A stretch of DNA of 64,000 nt from NCBI GenBank assembly GCA_022497155.1, contig MU385713.1, positions 434,001 through 498,000 of the forward strand, in the 5' to 3' direction. This DNA is from Whalleya microplaca. Taxonomy: Eukaryota; Ascomycota; Sordariomycetes; Xylariales; Xylariaceae. Each line of letters begins with the position of its first letter. The stretch's first letter is position 1. Shown piece after piece: positions 10,094 to 21,735 of this stretch. The notes beneath the pieces are model-generated. The model did not search any database. It was given only the letters and a program-made list of their open reading frames with translations, and was not told the DNA's origin. A program made the position numbers and the translations under genes.

Positions 10094-12257
10094 ATGAAAA
10101 CACTGTTAGCGCGTGCCAATCTCGACAATGTGGCAGCCCATAATGGCAAATCACTGGTCATTCTATCCACAATTGCCGGCTCTCTTGATCGTGCAGAAGA
10201 ATTTGTTAATGCTGAGGATCAACAACGGTTGTCTCAACCACTGAAAAAACCACCTTCTGGAGCAACACTGATTTTAGTGCCGTCTTCGCGTAAGTATTCG
10301 TGAAGGATACATAACTTTCTTCTATTAATAAGGAACCTTTAGTCTTGATTGACAACTGGGTTGACGAAATCCGCAAGTATGGCCAGCTTCACCCAGGATA
10401 TCCACGGGCGTTTGACTAATGATTGAATAAGACATACTCATCCCGGAGCGCTTCCATTCCACAAACATCTTGGTCAAGACAGGTACAAAGAAACAAACCT
10501 ACTGTACGAGCGAACAGTAGTGTTCACGACTTACGCTACCGTGGCGGCCGAATTTTGTCGTGGCAATAGTGCTTTAGCTAAAATCAATTGGTTCAGGATT
10601 GTTTTAGACGAAGGTAGGTTCAAGAAATCAAGATGATTAGGTGGTGATAAGTTCCTGTCTTAACGTTATCGTTAGCTCATGAAATTCGAAATCGGACTAC
10701 AAAACAATTCCAGGCCATCGCAAGCATTACAGCCTTACATCGGTGGTGTCTCACCGGCACCCCCATTCAAAACAGCCTTGAAGACCTGGGGACATTGGTC
10801 TCTTTTCTTAAGATACCAATACTAGAAAAACCTCCAACGTTTCGAAAATTCAGTACGGGTCCCATAAGCTCAACGTCAAGAACTCGTTTTCAAAACCTTC
10901 AGGCTTTACTCCAGACTGTTTGCCTCAGGAGAACGCGGAAACTATTGGATTTACCGAAACCTAGATCAAAACTCCGAAAACTGCCTCTCACACCCTTAGA
11001 ACTTAAGGAGTATCAGGATCTACTTGCGCAGGGCAGAACAGATATTGACATGGCAGTGAGTAGACGTGGAAAGCGCAACATCAACTCCGTATTTCTTGAG
11101 TTACTCCTCAAACTACGGCTATTTTGCAATAATGGCCGCACAAACGCTACTATAAAAGCCGGGCCAACTGGCTTTCCAGAAGACCCAGACGAGGCATTAG
11201 CTTATCTCCAGCAGCATGATCAAAATGCTTGCGCTTATTGTTCCGCAACAATCTATTTTATCAATGAAGAAGCAGAGACTGACGGAGGGATATTTATATC
11301 GCTCTGCCATCACTTGGTCTGTCATAATTGCATTCCTCACCATCGTATAGAAAAGCGGCGTTGCCCGACATGTGCCATTAATGATGGATCAGACTCCCAG
11401 GGCATCTCGTCGCTAAATAATTTGTATATCGATCCAGTCAGAAGCAATGAAACCAACAGCTCACGGCTGGAGAGCCAGTATCCGTCGAAATTGCAGGCGC
11501 TCCTTGCTGATATCCGTCAAAATTCCGAACACAAGAGGTAGCTTCACATGGATACCCCGCCTATTGAGTCAAAATTGCTGACCAGTTAAAACTTGTAGCA
11601 TTGTTTTCTCTTGTTGGAAGAAGACGCTCTGCCTTGTGAAAGAACTTCTTGATGGATGCTACATACGATGCGTTATGGTTGACGGTTCGCTCCGGTTAGC
11701 CCAACGTCTCGGAGTGCTAAAGGAGTTTCGGTCTCCACAAGGAGCGAACATTTTGCTCATGACACTGGGGACAGATGCAGTAGGGCAAGTACTCTTTTCC
11801 CATGTTTGCCCTGCGTTTATTCTTTTCTTTTTAACTCACCTTCAGCGATTTCCAGGTTGAATCTTGCAATTGCATCACGGATTTATCTCCTAGAGCCACA
11901 ATGGAACCCGTCTATTGAGTCTCAAGCAATTGGAAGGGCACTCCGACTTGGTCAGACTGCTGAAGTTGTCATCATGCGATACATCATGAAAGGCACTATT
12001 GAAGAGGTATAGGTTCATTACTATATTATCTTGGTCCTACATCGCTAATTAGTCACAGAGTAACGTTCTATCCCGGCAACAGAGAAAGCTTGAATTGGCC
12101 GGCGGTGGATTTAATAAAAGGAAAGACATGCAATCAAAAAGACTCCAAGCACTACAAGTAAGATAGCTATAAGAATAACTATCCTATACTATCCGGATAA
12201 GACTTGACTAACGATTAATAGGATGTTTTTGGGGTTAATCAAGAGTTAATATCATAA
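10094..12257 (+). CDS. SNF2-family ATPase with RING finger, N-terminally truncated
   Basis: Eight exons join in frame: 10094-10289, 10343-10376, 10432-10613, 10676-11537, 11599-11784, 11856-12006, 12059-12157, 12222-12257, giving about 581 residues. The fifth intron uses a GC-AG pair (GCAAGT). The product is the SNF2/Rad5-like type: DEAH box (136-139), TGTPIQN, a RING finger (C323 to C370, ending CPTC), then the helicase C half with VFSCWKK, LLEPQWNPSIESQAIGRALRLGQ and a C-terminal extension. Relatives remodel DNA-protein complexes or ubiquitinate during repair. The start is abnormal: GKS of motif I is present, but the DEMGL-type residues before it are replaced by a shortened, unrelated run, and the long N-terminal region of the family is absent. 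Likely a truncated, ATP-binding-impaired copy, although all downstream introns remain clean. Confidence 0.85.
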
Positions 12258-13772
12258 TAGGTAGTTCAAACTTACTTCGAAGCTTAGGTACCTTTTCTCA
12301 AAGGGTTCTTGAAAAAGGGCAGATAGGTATAGTGAGATTCGCTGCAGGTATGTTGGTGGGCGGACTTATTATTTCTAGGGTACCTATTTAATAGATCGAA
12401 TACGAAAGTAAATGGCTGGCTGTATAGTTTCGCATATCAGCTACGTTCTTTACCCAGTGCATGGTCCAACAAGCAATCATTCAGTGTTGTAAACTATACG
12501 GAGTATTAGCCTAAAGGTGTGGTCTAATCGCCAAGTTTCAGCGGGTAATCGCTAAAACTCAGAGAGCCCAGCCACCAAAGGCATAGCCTCATGACAAGGT
12601 GCTACAGTTGAGAAGATCCAAGCCAGTCCGGTAATCAACCCCAGATATCCCGCGATACATCTCGAATAAATCACAATTTATTCCATATCGTCTCTATTGT
12701 TCTTCGTATACCTCTAGCCAAGCTACAGCTACTAAATCTACACTGAGGGATAATAGCAAGGCATCCCAGCGCCTCCTCCTTACTAACCCCCCAAGCATTG
12801 GCAATCACCGTAGAAGCAGCCTGGACTCGTTCTTTATTAGTGGTGTTCAGTTCCTCTAGCTTTGGTATTTTAGTGAAGACAAGGCCTAACACCACATCTT
12901 TGCCTCGGGAGGAACCTCAAAAGTTCGAAACCGCCAGCGCGTTCGCGATCATAAAACTGGAGATGGTAGGTTTGGTATGTTGAAACAAACGCAGGTTATA
13001 AGTATCATAGTAGTTATTATTGTTCAAGTATCATCACGAGAATACTCGGACGGATGGCCCCCAATATATGCAGCCACAGTTTGTGGGGCGTCCCAGCCAC
13101 CTGTATTGGCACCCCTTATTCTGTATTCCGACAATATATATTCCATAAAGAACAAATAATCCTACCAGGCTGCCTCGTGCTCATGCTTTTATGATGCAGT
13201 GCATTCAGTAACTGCTTAGATATCTTTGTCAATGATACCCAGTAAATTGTTTCCTATTCTAGAGATTTTCCACATTATATAACCATTCACATGATTGCCC
13301 GTGAAATGAACATGGAACACTGACTTTTAACCCAGTAATAAATTCCGCTTAAAAAGGGGGAAGAACAAACCCCCCTTCACTACAATACACTATAAGTATC
13401 CACCTCAGTCTGCCCAATCTTTCACTATACGGCCTTTATTAATTACGAATTATGGGTATCATTGCCACAGCTATGGGGTTTATTGTATATTTGGGGTTAT
13501 AGTACACCATTCGTACATTTACAGTACAAGATTATCGAGAAAAGTATACAAAGAAAATGTAAGATAGGATTCTCCGTTCCTCCCTATATCCTTCCCATGT
13601 TGCCAATGTTCGTCTGATGGCATGTGGCTGGTAAGCCATCCCCTTTTGTGACATTAGGGCATGCCCATGCGACGAGTCAGCGAGAAGGTGGAGACAACAA
13701 AGTCAAGCTGCGTAGATGATGAAGGTTGTACTAGCCAGGTCATAAACAATAACCATTCCTCTCATGGAATAC
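12258..13772. other. Intergenic with a dispersed-repeat copy
   Basis: About 1.5 kb without a supported gene. One minus-strand frame at 12671-12895 (74 codons) looks somewhat protein-like but matches no family I know. A 58-bp segment at 12989-13046 recurs at 24274-24331. A small hairpin of opposing G and C runs lies near 13353-13377. Confidence 0.4.
12989..13046 (+). repeat. Dispersed repeat copy A (pair with 24274-24331)
   Basis: 58 bp aligns without gaps to 24274-24331, with about 11 differences. The shared blocks are ATAGTAGTTATTATT and GTATCATCAC. Probably a fragment of an old mobile element; no ends or target duplications are recognised. Confidence 0.55.
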
Positions 13773-15188
13773 CTATTGGGCGTTGCCCCTTGGGTGGCCC
13801 GGATTGTTCGTTAATGACAACTCATCTTCCACCCTGTCGAAAGATCTCGCCCTTGCTTTACCCGCATCGTGGCTTGACTCGGTCTCTGAATTCGACGTGC
13901 TCTCTATCCTAACATCGACTCTCCTATGAATACCGTTCGTGTGCTCCTTCAGAACTGCAAAGTCTTCTTCCGATCCTGCAGCACCTATAGCGGTCGTATG
14001 GTATGTCTTCATCGGTAAAGTGTCGTTATGGTTGTGGTGGACATTGGAGTGCGTCCCTACTTGGCTTCGGTTCTTTGCGTACGACAGTGAAGCATCGTGA
14101 TGTGCTGTTTCTTCATCTCCCAAGCCAGCTTCTCGGGCAACTTTAGTGATTAAAGTAGCCATGGACATTTCGATGTTGAGTTTCACCATATAAGTTACGG
14201 GGTGAAATTGGACGAATACGACGGGGTTGGGGAGAGACATCAGACAGATGAGCATAACCTGCATTTGGTTACTTGTTAGCTGGTTGTAGGTTCTAGACAG
14301 ATTCTGACTATACGTACGTCCATAAGAATCGATACAACCATCAGCTTGTCGTTGAAGCTAGCCAGAGGAGCATATTTGACCAGACCGTGCTGCTGGACAA
14401 GCCGTTTCTTAACTGTTCGAGAGAAATACCAATTAAGGCCTGCATCCACAACACAGATAAGGCATTTAGAGGTCCTGTCCCAGTACTTGTTGATGTCAAC
14501 GTACCTACAACCATGATATTAGTGAACACTTTCCTGCAGAATCCGGGGATAGAAATGTACTCACAACTGGCTCACAGGCGGGTCTAAATGAGCTGGAATA
14601 AAGATACAGAAAACTGCAATGTTAATAGCTGTGATCACAGCCGCAGTTCCATACTTGAGTTTCCGAATTGTCTTTTGACGTTCTGCAATGACCGATATCC
14701 GATTTATGATAATCTGCATCAAAAGCTGAATTTCGAAAACCCAGAATAACAGAATGAAGAAGAGAAGGGGTATCCTGAGTCACAATAAGTTAACTATTCT
14801 TTTAAATGCTTGGGTAGTTGCTGCTTACGTCGGTTTAGCTCCTAATGCGCCACCGAGCCAGAGATATCCAAGAATCAGAATACACAAATTCGCGACGATC
14901 TCTCCCCATACCATATATATCTATTGCTCCCCAAGTCAGTATGTCTCTTGCAACGTGTTGTTTGCCAAATATGCGTGTATTCAACAGTAGGTGGACGTGA
15001 GAAAATAGGCGAGACAATGACTCCCAGAATAACCCATTAATATGACTTTTACTCACATATGTACTCCGAAGGGGATTTCGATTTCGACGTGTTTGTTTTA
15101 TGGCCTCCCAGACTGTCAGTATTCCGAAGCCAATCGAGAAACCTGCAGCCAATGAGGAGACCTGAATATCGGTTTTACTGGTCGACAT
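13773..15188 (-). CDS. Fungal multi-helix integral membrane protein, uncharacterised
   Basis: Five exons on the minus strand, 15188-15057, 14920-14829, 14774-14565, 14504-14318 and 14258-13773, join in frame with GT-AG introns to give 368 residues. The product has about seven hydrophobic helices in the first 240 residues: SLAAGFSIGFGILTVWEAI, IVANLCILILGYLWLGGAL, LLFFILLFWVFEIQLL, AVITAINIAVFCIFIPAHL and others. Conserved-looking stretches are FEIQLLMQIIINRIS, YWDRTSK, LMVVSILMD and SLPNPVVFVQFHPVTYMVKLNIE. These match a widespread family of fungal plasma-membrane-like proteins of unknown function. The last 110 residues are a polar, His/Ser-rich cytosolic tail. I recognise the family pattern from memory but know no assigned role. 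Confidence 0.85.
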
Positions 15189-16544
15189 AGTATCGAGGGT
15201 CAGAATATTGTCGTTCTCGGGCAGACTTCAGTAGGATTGGCGCAAATCTTGGTACTGTGTAACCCAAGGCATCAATAAATCAAAGAAGACAGCCGACTAG
15301 AGAAGTGCTGCAATATCTATTAGTCGACATAAAGAAGATGGGAGACATGTTATGGTTAGTTAGATATTTAACAATAGATGTGAGATAACTTGGACCTCCG
15401 AGTCCCTGGGGAACGGTTTAGTTACGAATGCTAAGTGTAACCGTGTGTTACCTAGTATCGTTCATCTGTGTTTTGACCCTTTGAATTAGTGGGGCGTTAT
15501 TGAAGGCTATGTATATTGTAGTATTCGAGTGTACCGTTGTCTTATGTGAGTAGGTTTTATCGTATTCAATTTGAAACTACTACAGCGAAAGGAATTTTGT
15601 GACAGTCGACGTATCTGCCTAGTAGAAGCTACTAGACACGATGATGTTGGATTTTACAATCGAGAATATATTCTTCTTACATTGCAAAGCATCGGACTGG
15701 GCCTTCTACTAACTTAACGCTTTCTGTGTATGTACATGTGTAATTGCCACTATAACACTAGATCACGGGGAGTTTGAAGATCAATGGGACAGCGGAACGT
15801 GGAAAGTGTATCAGACTCTTAGAGCTATGGGCTAATGTTCGGCCCCAGCACGGCAGAATTTCCTTACGGATCTCAACTCGCGTGGCTAAGGTTCGTTATT
15901 TATGGGCCTGGGTCCTAATGCAAGTCACCAAGGGGCTTCTTATTAGCTGCCGAGCTCTACGTAGTGCACGCGATCGTGGATCGGAGCTAGGTATTAGTGG
16001 AACACGCTTGGCTTTCATTCTCTGCTGCTTCTGCTAAGACCTCCAGCAGAGCCGCATGCCTACTGCGGGATCTTCTATATCATTATGCTCGAATGACAAC
16101 TGTACTTGCTGATACAATAGATTGTTGCGAAATTGAATTTATACGTAAAGCTTTTCGAGTGCAAAGCTACTTCCAAATTACCATTCAAAAGCAATACCTA
16201 ACATTATAAGGGTTTAAAGTCCCATCTTTAACATTCAACTAGGAGATATATTGGTCTTTATTATACAGCGACTTGGCATGGGGAAAACAGTTTAGGAATG
16301 ATGTTCATAGTTCATTACGCAACGACAACCGAGGCGGTGACATGATGCTCCATTCTACAACGTAATACACCGGCAGATCCACAAGGTCAAGTCTAGCACC
16401 TCAATCTAGGACTAGATAAGATAGGAAACACGGATCAACCACATGTCAACGGAATTGGTCCGCGGGTTTACAAGATCAACAAAACCCCACCTTAATGAAT
16501 CTTTAGGGGTATGCCTCTGGAAGTAATTACGATGCGAGTCTGAC

Positions 16545-17070
16545 CCTTATCTTAGCCCACCTAAAACTCCCTCCCTTTTTTCCTAAAACTCCCCCCCTCT
16601 CCACTTAGTATAGCGCCATCATACGCTGGCATAGGTGACCTCTCAGATTAGTATGTAGATCAGTGTCGATTGGTGAAATTACAATATACCCAGCCATATA
16701 CCAAGTAGTCATTTGTATCCTATTTTCATCAATCGCAACTGCAGCCTCCTTTGACACTTAGTACTCGATACCTATTGATATTATCCGCAACAACTACTTA
16801 CTTGAGTAGTTGACTATTATAGCCCCTTCTATAGGTATCGACTTATTATTCAAACTAACGCTGCTTAAGAGCAATTAAACACTGCTAATACAAAAATACT
16901 ATCAAAAAGTAATACGCGCCAACGCGTACGGTATTTATATATACGTAGTACATCTTATCTACATATTAATCTGGAGGGGTGCCCATGTCAGCAGCGTACT
17001 TTGGTACTAGGTGGAGAGGGGGGGAGTTTTAGGAAAAAAGGGAGGGAGTTTTAGGTGGGCTACCTTATCT
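16545..17070. mobile_element. hAT-like miniature inverted-repeat element with 8-bp target duplication
   Basis: The element proper is 16553-17062 (510 bp). Its first 52 bp (16553-16604) are a perfect reverse complement of its last 52 bp (17011-17062); both ends begin TAGCCCACCTAAAACTCC. It is flanked on each side by CCTTATCT (16545-16552 and 17063-17070), an exact 8-bp target duplication as made by hAT-superfamily transposases. Each terminal repeat contains the motif CCTAAAACTCC twice. The interior has no open frame of transposase size, so it must have been moved by an enzyme encoded elsewhere. Identical termini argue for fairly recent insertion. Confidence 0.88.
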
Positions 17071-19119
17071 GATCAGGTTTCAGCTATCCACCCATTTGAT
17101 TTCAGTCTAACTTCTAGGCGTTAATACGGTAAACGGTAAATTGGGCACAATTGGCTGTCGTCATTCTTATTACCACTACACAATCTCGGGCCAAGGCTTG
17201 AATTGTCGAGGTAATGTAGATCCGGCTCAGTTTCGATCTTGGAGATAATGTTCCGAGGCTTTGATCCTATTTGGTGCTAGTCGGGACTGTGAGCAGTCGT
17301 CTCTTGAAACAGGCCAAAGCACAAACTCCAAGATAAATCCACACTCGGCTTCCAGACCATCTGATGTTTATCGATATGTAATAGGTGTAAAATGCGGACT
17401 TGGGGTGCAGCTCGCCCCACTAACCCCTCGCTTCCGTTAACCCGCTCGATGGTGAGTTAGCTAGTCCTGCTAGTTTGTCTAGACGTATGTAGGTAGTCGG
17501 CCACATATCTGGGTATATCGTAATGAAAACAGTTAACGCGTACATATTTTTAGGGACAAACCGGCTTGAAAGACTGCGAAATCCCCAAGGTTTTCGGTAA
17601 CAGGTGCCTCTTAAGCTGAGAAACGCCCTTGTAATATCTGCAATATATCTGAATTAACGCAATACGTATCTACCTATCGAAGATTCGCGCGGGCGAGTAG
17701 TTCGAGCAACTACTCTACGCAAGTGATCAATATGTATTTGTTGTAATGCTCAAAGATCTATCACCAGTGGAAGGCAAATTGGGAATGAGAACTAATCAAT
17801 GAGAACGGCATAATCGAACCTGTGTAAAACATTTATGCATCATCCAAGTGACTGTTTCATCGTATTGTGTTAAATATGTCGAATACTATATAATACTGCA
17901 GAGTCAGTACTACGTGGTATCAGTTATACGTATTAAACTGGACACTATGGAGGATAAAAAGCCTTGTGGCGCTTATGGTAATGACACTTGCCTGAATCAA
18001 CATTATTGGGACATGTCAAAACTAATGGCCTAGAGTAATCTAAATTAGTTTCCCTATTTTCCTAGCTCTGGGGAAGGTAAATAAGCTAGGATAAGAGATG
18101 GCGTAGAGCCGACAGTCATCAAGTAGTGACACCGAACAATTATAAAATAGGTAGTTTGTCGGGTCATCTGACCCACTCAAGTCTCACACTAGGGACTCAA
18201 GTACTGCGTACATAGTAAAGGGTTTTCTCACGCAACCCCTCTGCCCCTCTACTTTACTGCGGTATGCGGCCAAAATTTATTACCCCTGTCTGGTACTCTT
18301 GGCATAGACTATACTGAATCTGGATAGAGTCAAAAGAGATACCTTTGAAAATAAGCCCCTGCAACGCCCCTGTCTAGCGCAGTGAACAGGTAGTGGTAAT
18401 AAACATACCCATAATACTAAGTAGCTTTTTCTCTTTGCTATATACAGAATAGCCTCGCTTAGAGAAAAAAGCCTTCCAGCCGTTCTCTCTATACGCAGCC
18501 TAACAATAAAAGTCTGGGCTATTAGCGTTCAGCCTCTACTAGCGTAGCATAGGCGACTAGGATCTATTCGAACTATTAAGAAGACTACTTATAGCTACAT
18601 AATATAGGCGATAAACCCGTTCAATTCCCGGCTCGTTATTTACATTACTGCCCTTGTATTTCCATTGCTATGGCTAAGTGGCACTGAAATTCTATACGTT
18701 ATTCAATTCTTCCCATAAGCAAGTTCAGGAGGAAACGGCTCGACAGTAATCCTAGTGCGTTATAAGCTGATGCTTCTAATAACTAGACACGATATAGATA
18801 GCAGTGTGATCATCCACAGAAACTCGAAACATCCATTCACCATACAATATATACTCTAATATATCACAAGGCAAAGCTAACTCGATAGGCGAGATGCAGA
18901 GTTTAACATAACTGCGGCTAGCCAGCTTCGTAACGAAACTATGTCCTGCTAATGTGGCAAGTTTTAATGTATAGTCTAGTTATGTCTAGTGATAGCTATT
19001 TCACGTAGTGGTTCGTATTTTTTGCATCTTATGTCCCTAAAAACGTCGAAGTATGGGAATTACTAGACATAACATGTATTAAGCCTGACGCATATCCCTT
19101 CAAGTATTGTTGAATGATA

Positions 19120-19200
19120 GGGTTAATGAAACTTGAATGGCGTGAGCTTCAGCTATTCTAGAGTGGCGGATGGCCTGTTATATACACACAATACTACTAT
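19120..19200 (+). repeat. Dispersed repeat copy A (pair with 37990-38070)
   Basis: An 81-bp stretch resembles 37990-38070. In the 47-bp core beginning TATTCTAGAGTGGC there are 6 differences, 5 of them transitions. That bias suits RIP-type mutation or simple ageing of a transposon fragment. Confidence 0.6.
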
Positions 19201-21735
19201 TTTATTACCTTATACTACAGTCCATGGCCTTTAGATCAGCAAGCATCACTGCTTCTAACCAGGACAATGCTTGCCTCCTGCTCCACAGTATGGAGGATTT
19301 CCCTAATTCCAGTAACCAGCATTTCAGAAACTAACTCTATTTCCTATTGACGTAGTCAACTTGCCTAACCAGACACCTTTCAAATATTATACGTACCACT
19401 CCTACTGGAGGATATAACTAAAGCCTCCGCTATTACTAGAGAGAAATACATCCGGGGTGATCTCAACGTACCGGCCTAATCTTTCTAGCTAAGACCTCGC
19501 TAAGGGTCCAATGGACACATTGTCTGAGTTCCAGATTGAGTTAAATGTAGACATGGTGTGGGCTATCCACTGCTTCGGAAATGCGCTTCTTTTAAATCTC
19601 GATCCCCACGCTCCACATGAATGCTTCAAGACAAAGAGGTACATTACATAAATATATTTCGACCTGAGGTCCGAGCCTAGGTACAACTAGTCCTGGTGCA
19701 TTATTATTGGGGCTCAAACTTCCACCTGCCATATTCTAAGTGCCAATTAATGTCATGATAAGTGTGATTAGTTATCGTGTCTCAAGAAAATGGAGCTCGG
19801 AGCATTTACTTAATGCTCCAAGAGCTGTTTTATCAAAAGGGGTCTCTTAAGCCACCAGAGTTCCTTCGAATCTCGGTCCTTTACACCCGATTCTGACAGA
19901 CAACAACTAAAGTAATCACGGCAGCATTCTAAATAATTATTGCACATACTGTGACTGTGATAATTAACAAGGTCGACGGGTTGTAGAATGTCCCTCTACA
20001 TCCGTACATGCTATTGCTACCTAGGTAGGTAATTCGCCTCATAAATGGGGACCCATATTTGTCGGCATTGCGGCACTGGAAGTCGTACAACACAGCGAGT
20101 GGCTATTCTCTTGATTGGAATTGCCCTACCATAGATAGAGGTGATGTTCATGAGTTTTATCAAGCTGCTGTCAGAACAACACCATCTGATTCCTCATTTT
20201 ATAGTTGACGCTCCACGAAAGCTCGCATTTCTTTCGCTGAATTTGAGCCCGACTAGTCTTTATAACGCTTGCTACGTTGATCTCATGGTAAGAAAAATAA
20301 AGTCGTTGTATTAAGTCACTTGTACACTAACATAGTGGACTAAATGTAACACATGATTTGACTTGAATATTTATTTGTTAGGAATGACTGCTGGTCTTTC
20401 TCAGACGTTCGCGTCTTCAGCCCTATTCTAAGTATTGAATCCAGACACTATGGAACGCGTTACCGTGGAGTGAAACCTTGGTCCCCACCATCTTCTTCTT
20501 GGCAATATCCCTAATTGTTCCTCTCCCAAATGTGCATTGCCGAAGGGAAGCTATATAGGACCATCATGCCTCTAAACGTGTATTGTCAGAGATCCTTTGT
20601 TTTATCACATGATCCGATCTTATCTGAAGTAGCTTGAATGTGGGATGTGGTGCGTTATCCACGCCCACTAGCGACAGTTGACTCCAGACTGAAGCTTTCG
20701 CGACCCACCCAAGGCAGATTGGAGAAACGCAAGCTTCTCTTCTAGGTTCCACTGAGTAGTAAGACCAGGTACTCATTGTTGACACATGGGGAATTAGAGT
20801 GGGTTGGAATGGTAGCGATATCAAATATAAACATGAACCTGCTACACTAGATTATGTATTACGAATTTCCACGGACAAGATGACAGGGCCATACTTAGGG
20901 ATGCATTTTAGACATTGTGGATCGACAAGAGGACTAATTGTATTCCATAAAAGATATATGAAGAAGAGGTGCCAAGGCGTCAGATTCACTGCTATAGCAA
21001 GAACTAAATTTATTATTGCAGTTTAATATAAAGATATACTAGTTGTCTATGCTGTTTTCTAGTTTGGGGAAATGTTATAAACTTGGTTACGAGCTTTAAA
21101 CTATACTATATGTGATAAACTCCGGAGCATCGTAACATTAAAACCCTTTAAAACAATCTGGTGGCAATTATTTCAGGTTTCAATAAAAGCTTAAAGTGTA
21201 TCTCAAAGCGTAAAGCGAACATACCATGTTATTCTCCCTCGTGATCTTTTTCTCATCAGCCCCCTTCGAGACAGGCAGCTTTTATATATATACTATTAGT
21301 TAAAGAAGACTTTGTTCACACTTAATCGGAACCTGATTTGATTGATATGTATAGTCAGGAAACGTAATATAGTACATCTCGTTGTGGCAACAACAATGTT
21401 GCGATAAAGGTCCTGTTGGATATGCCAGTCAACTTATCTAGACAATGGTCCAACTATTAATCATCAAGTACCAAGAGTGCACTTATGCTTAGTCTACCAT
21501 TGGTCACTGCGCATGTTGGGAGGAACTGGATTAGTATAACTGTACATTAAATTCGAACATACCTACTCACCTGAAGACACTTTAGCCCAATATTTTACAC
21601 GGGAAGCATGAAGCAAGTAGCCACCTCCTTAAGCAGGCTTCTCCGGGTAGATATGTTGATTACCAAATCTTCATAACCACAGGAATTACAAACTCGAAAT
21701 CCTATAAGTATTGATGCCTATAGCCTTCCTGCCTC

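Larger units (their letters stand above)
15189..21735. other. AT-rich gene-free island with one intact miniature transposon
   Basis: 6.5 kb in which I find no convincing coding gene on either strand; all open frames are under 90 codons and resemble nothing known. It holds the hAT-like element at 16553-17062, a repeat copy at 19120-19200, and a small hairpin near 17695-17715 (GAGTAGTT / AACTACTC). A patch of moderate GC at about 15770-16060 and another near 18210-18560 look like eroded repeats. The stretch may be repeat debris altered by repeat-induced point mutation (RIP); I could not compute the dinucleotide indices. Confidence 0.5.

Noticed and set aside
12671..12895. 74-codon minus-strand frame that reads like protein
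   Set aside because: No recognisable domain and no plausible neighbouring exon; could be chance.
15774..16037. 87-codon plus-strand frame in the gene desert
   Set aside because: No similarity to transposase or reverse transcriptase motifs that I can see; kept only as a GC-richer patch.
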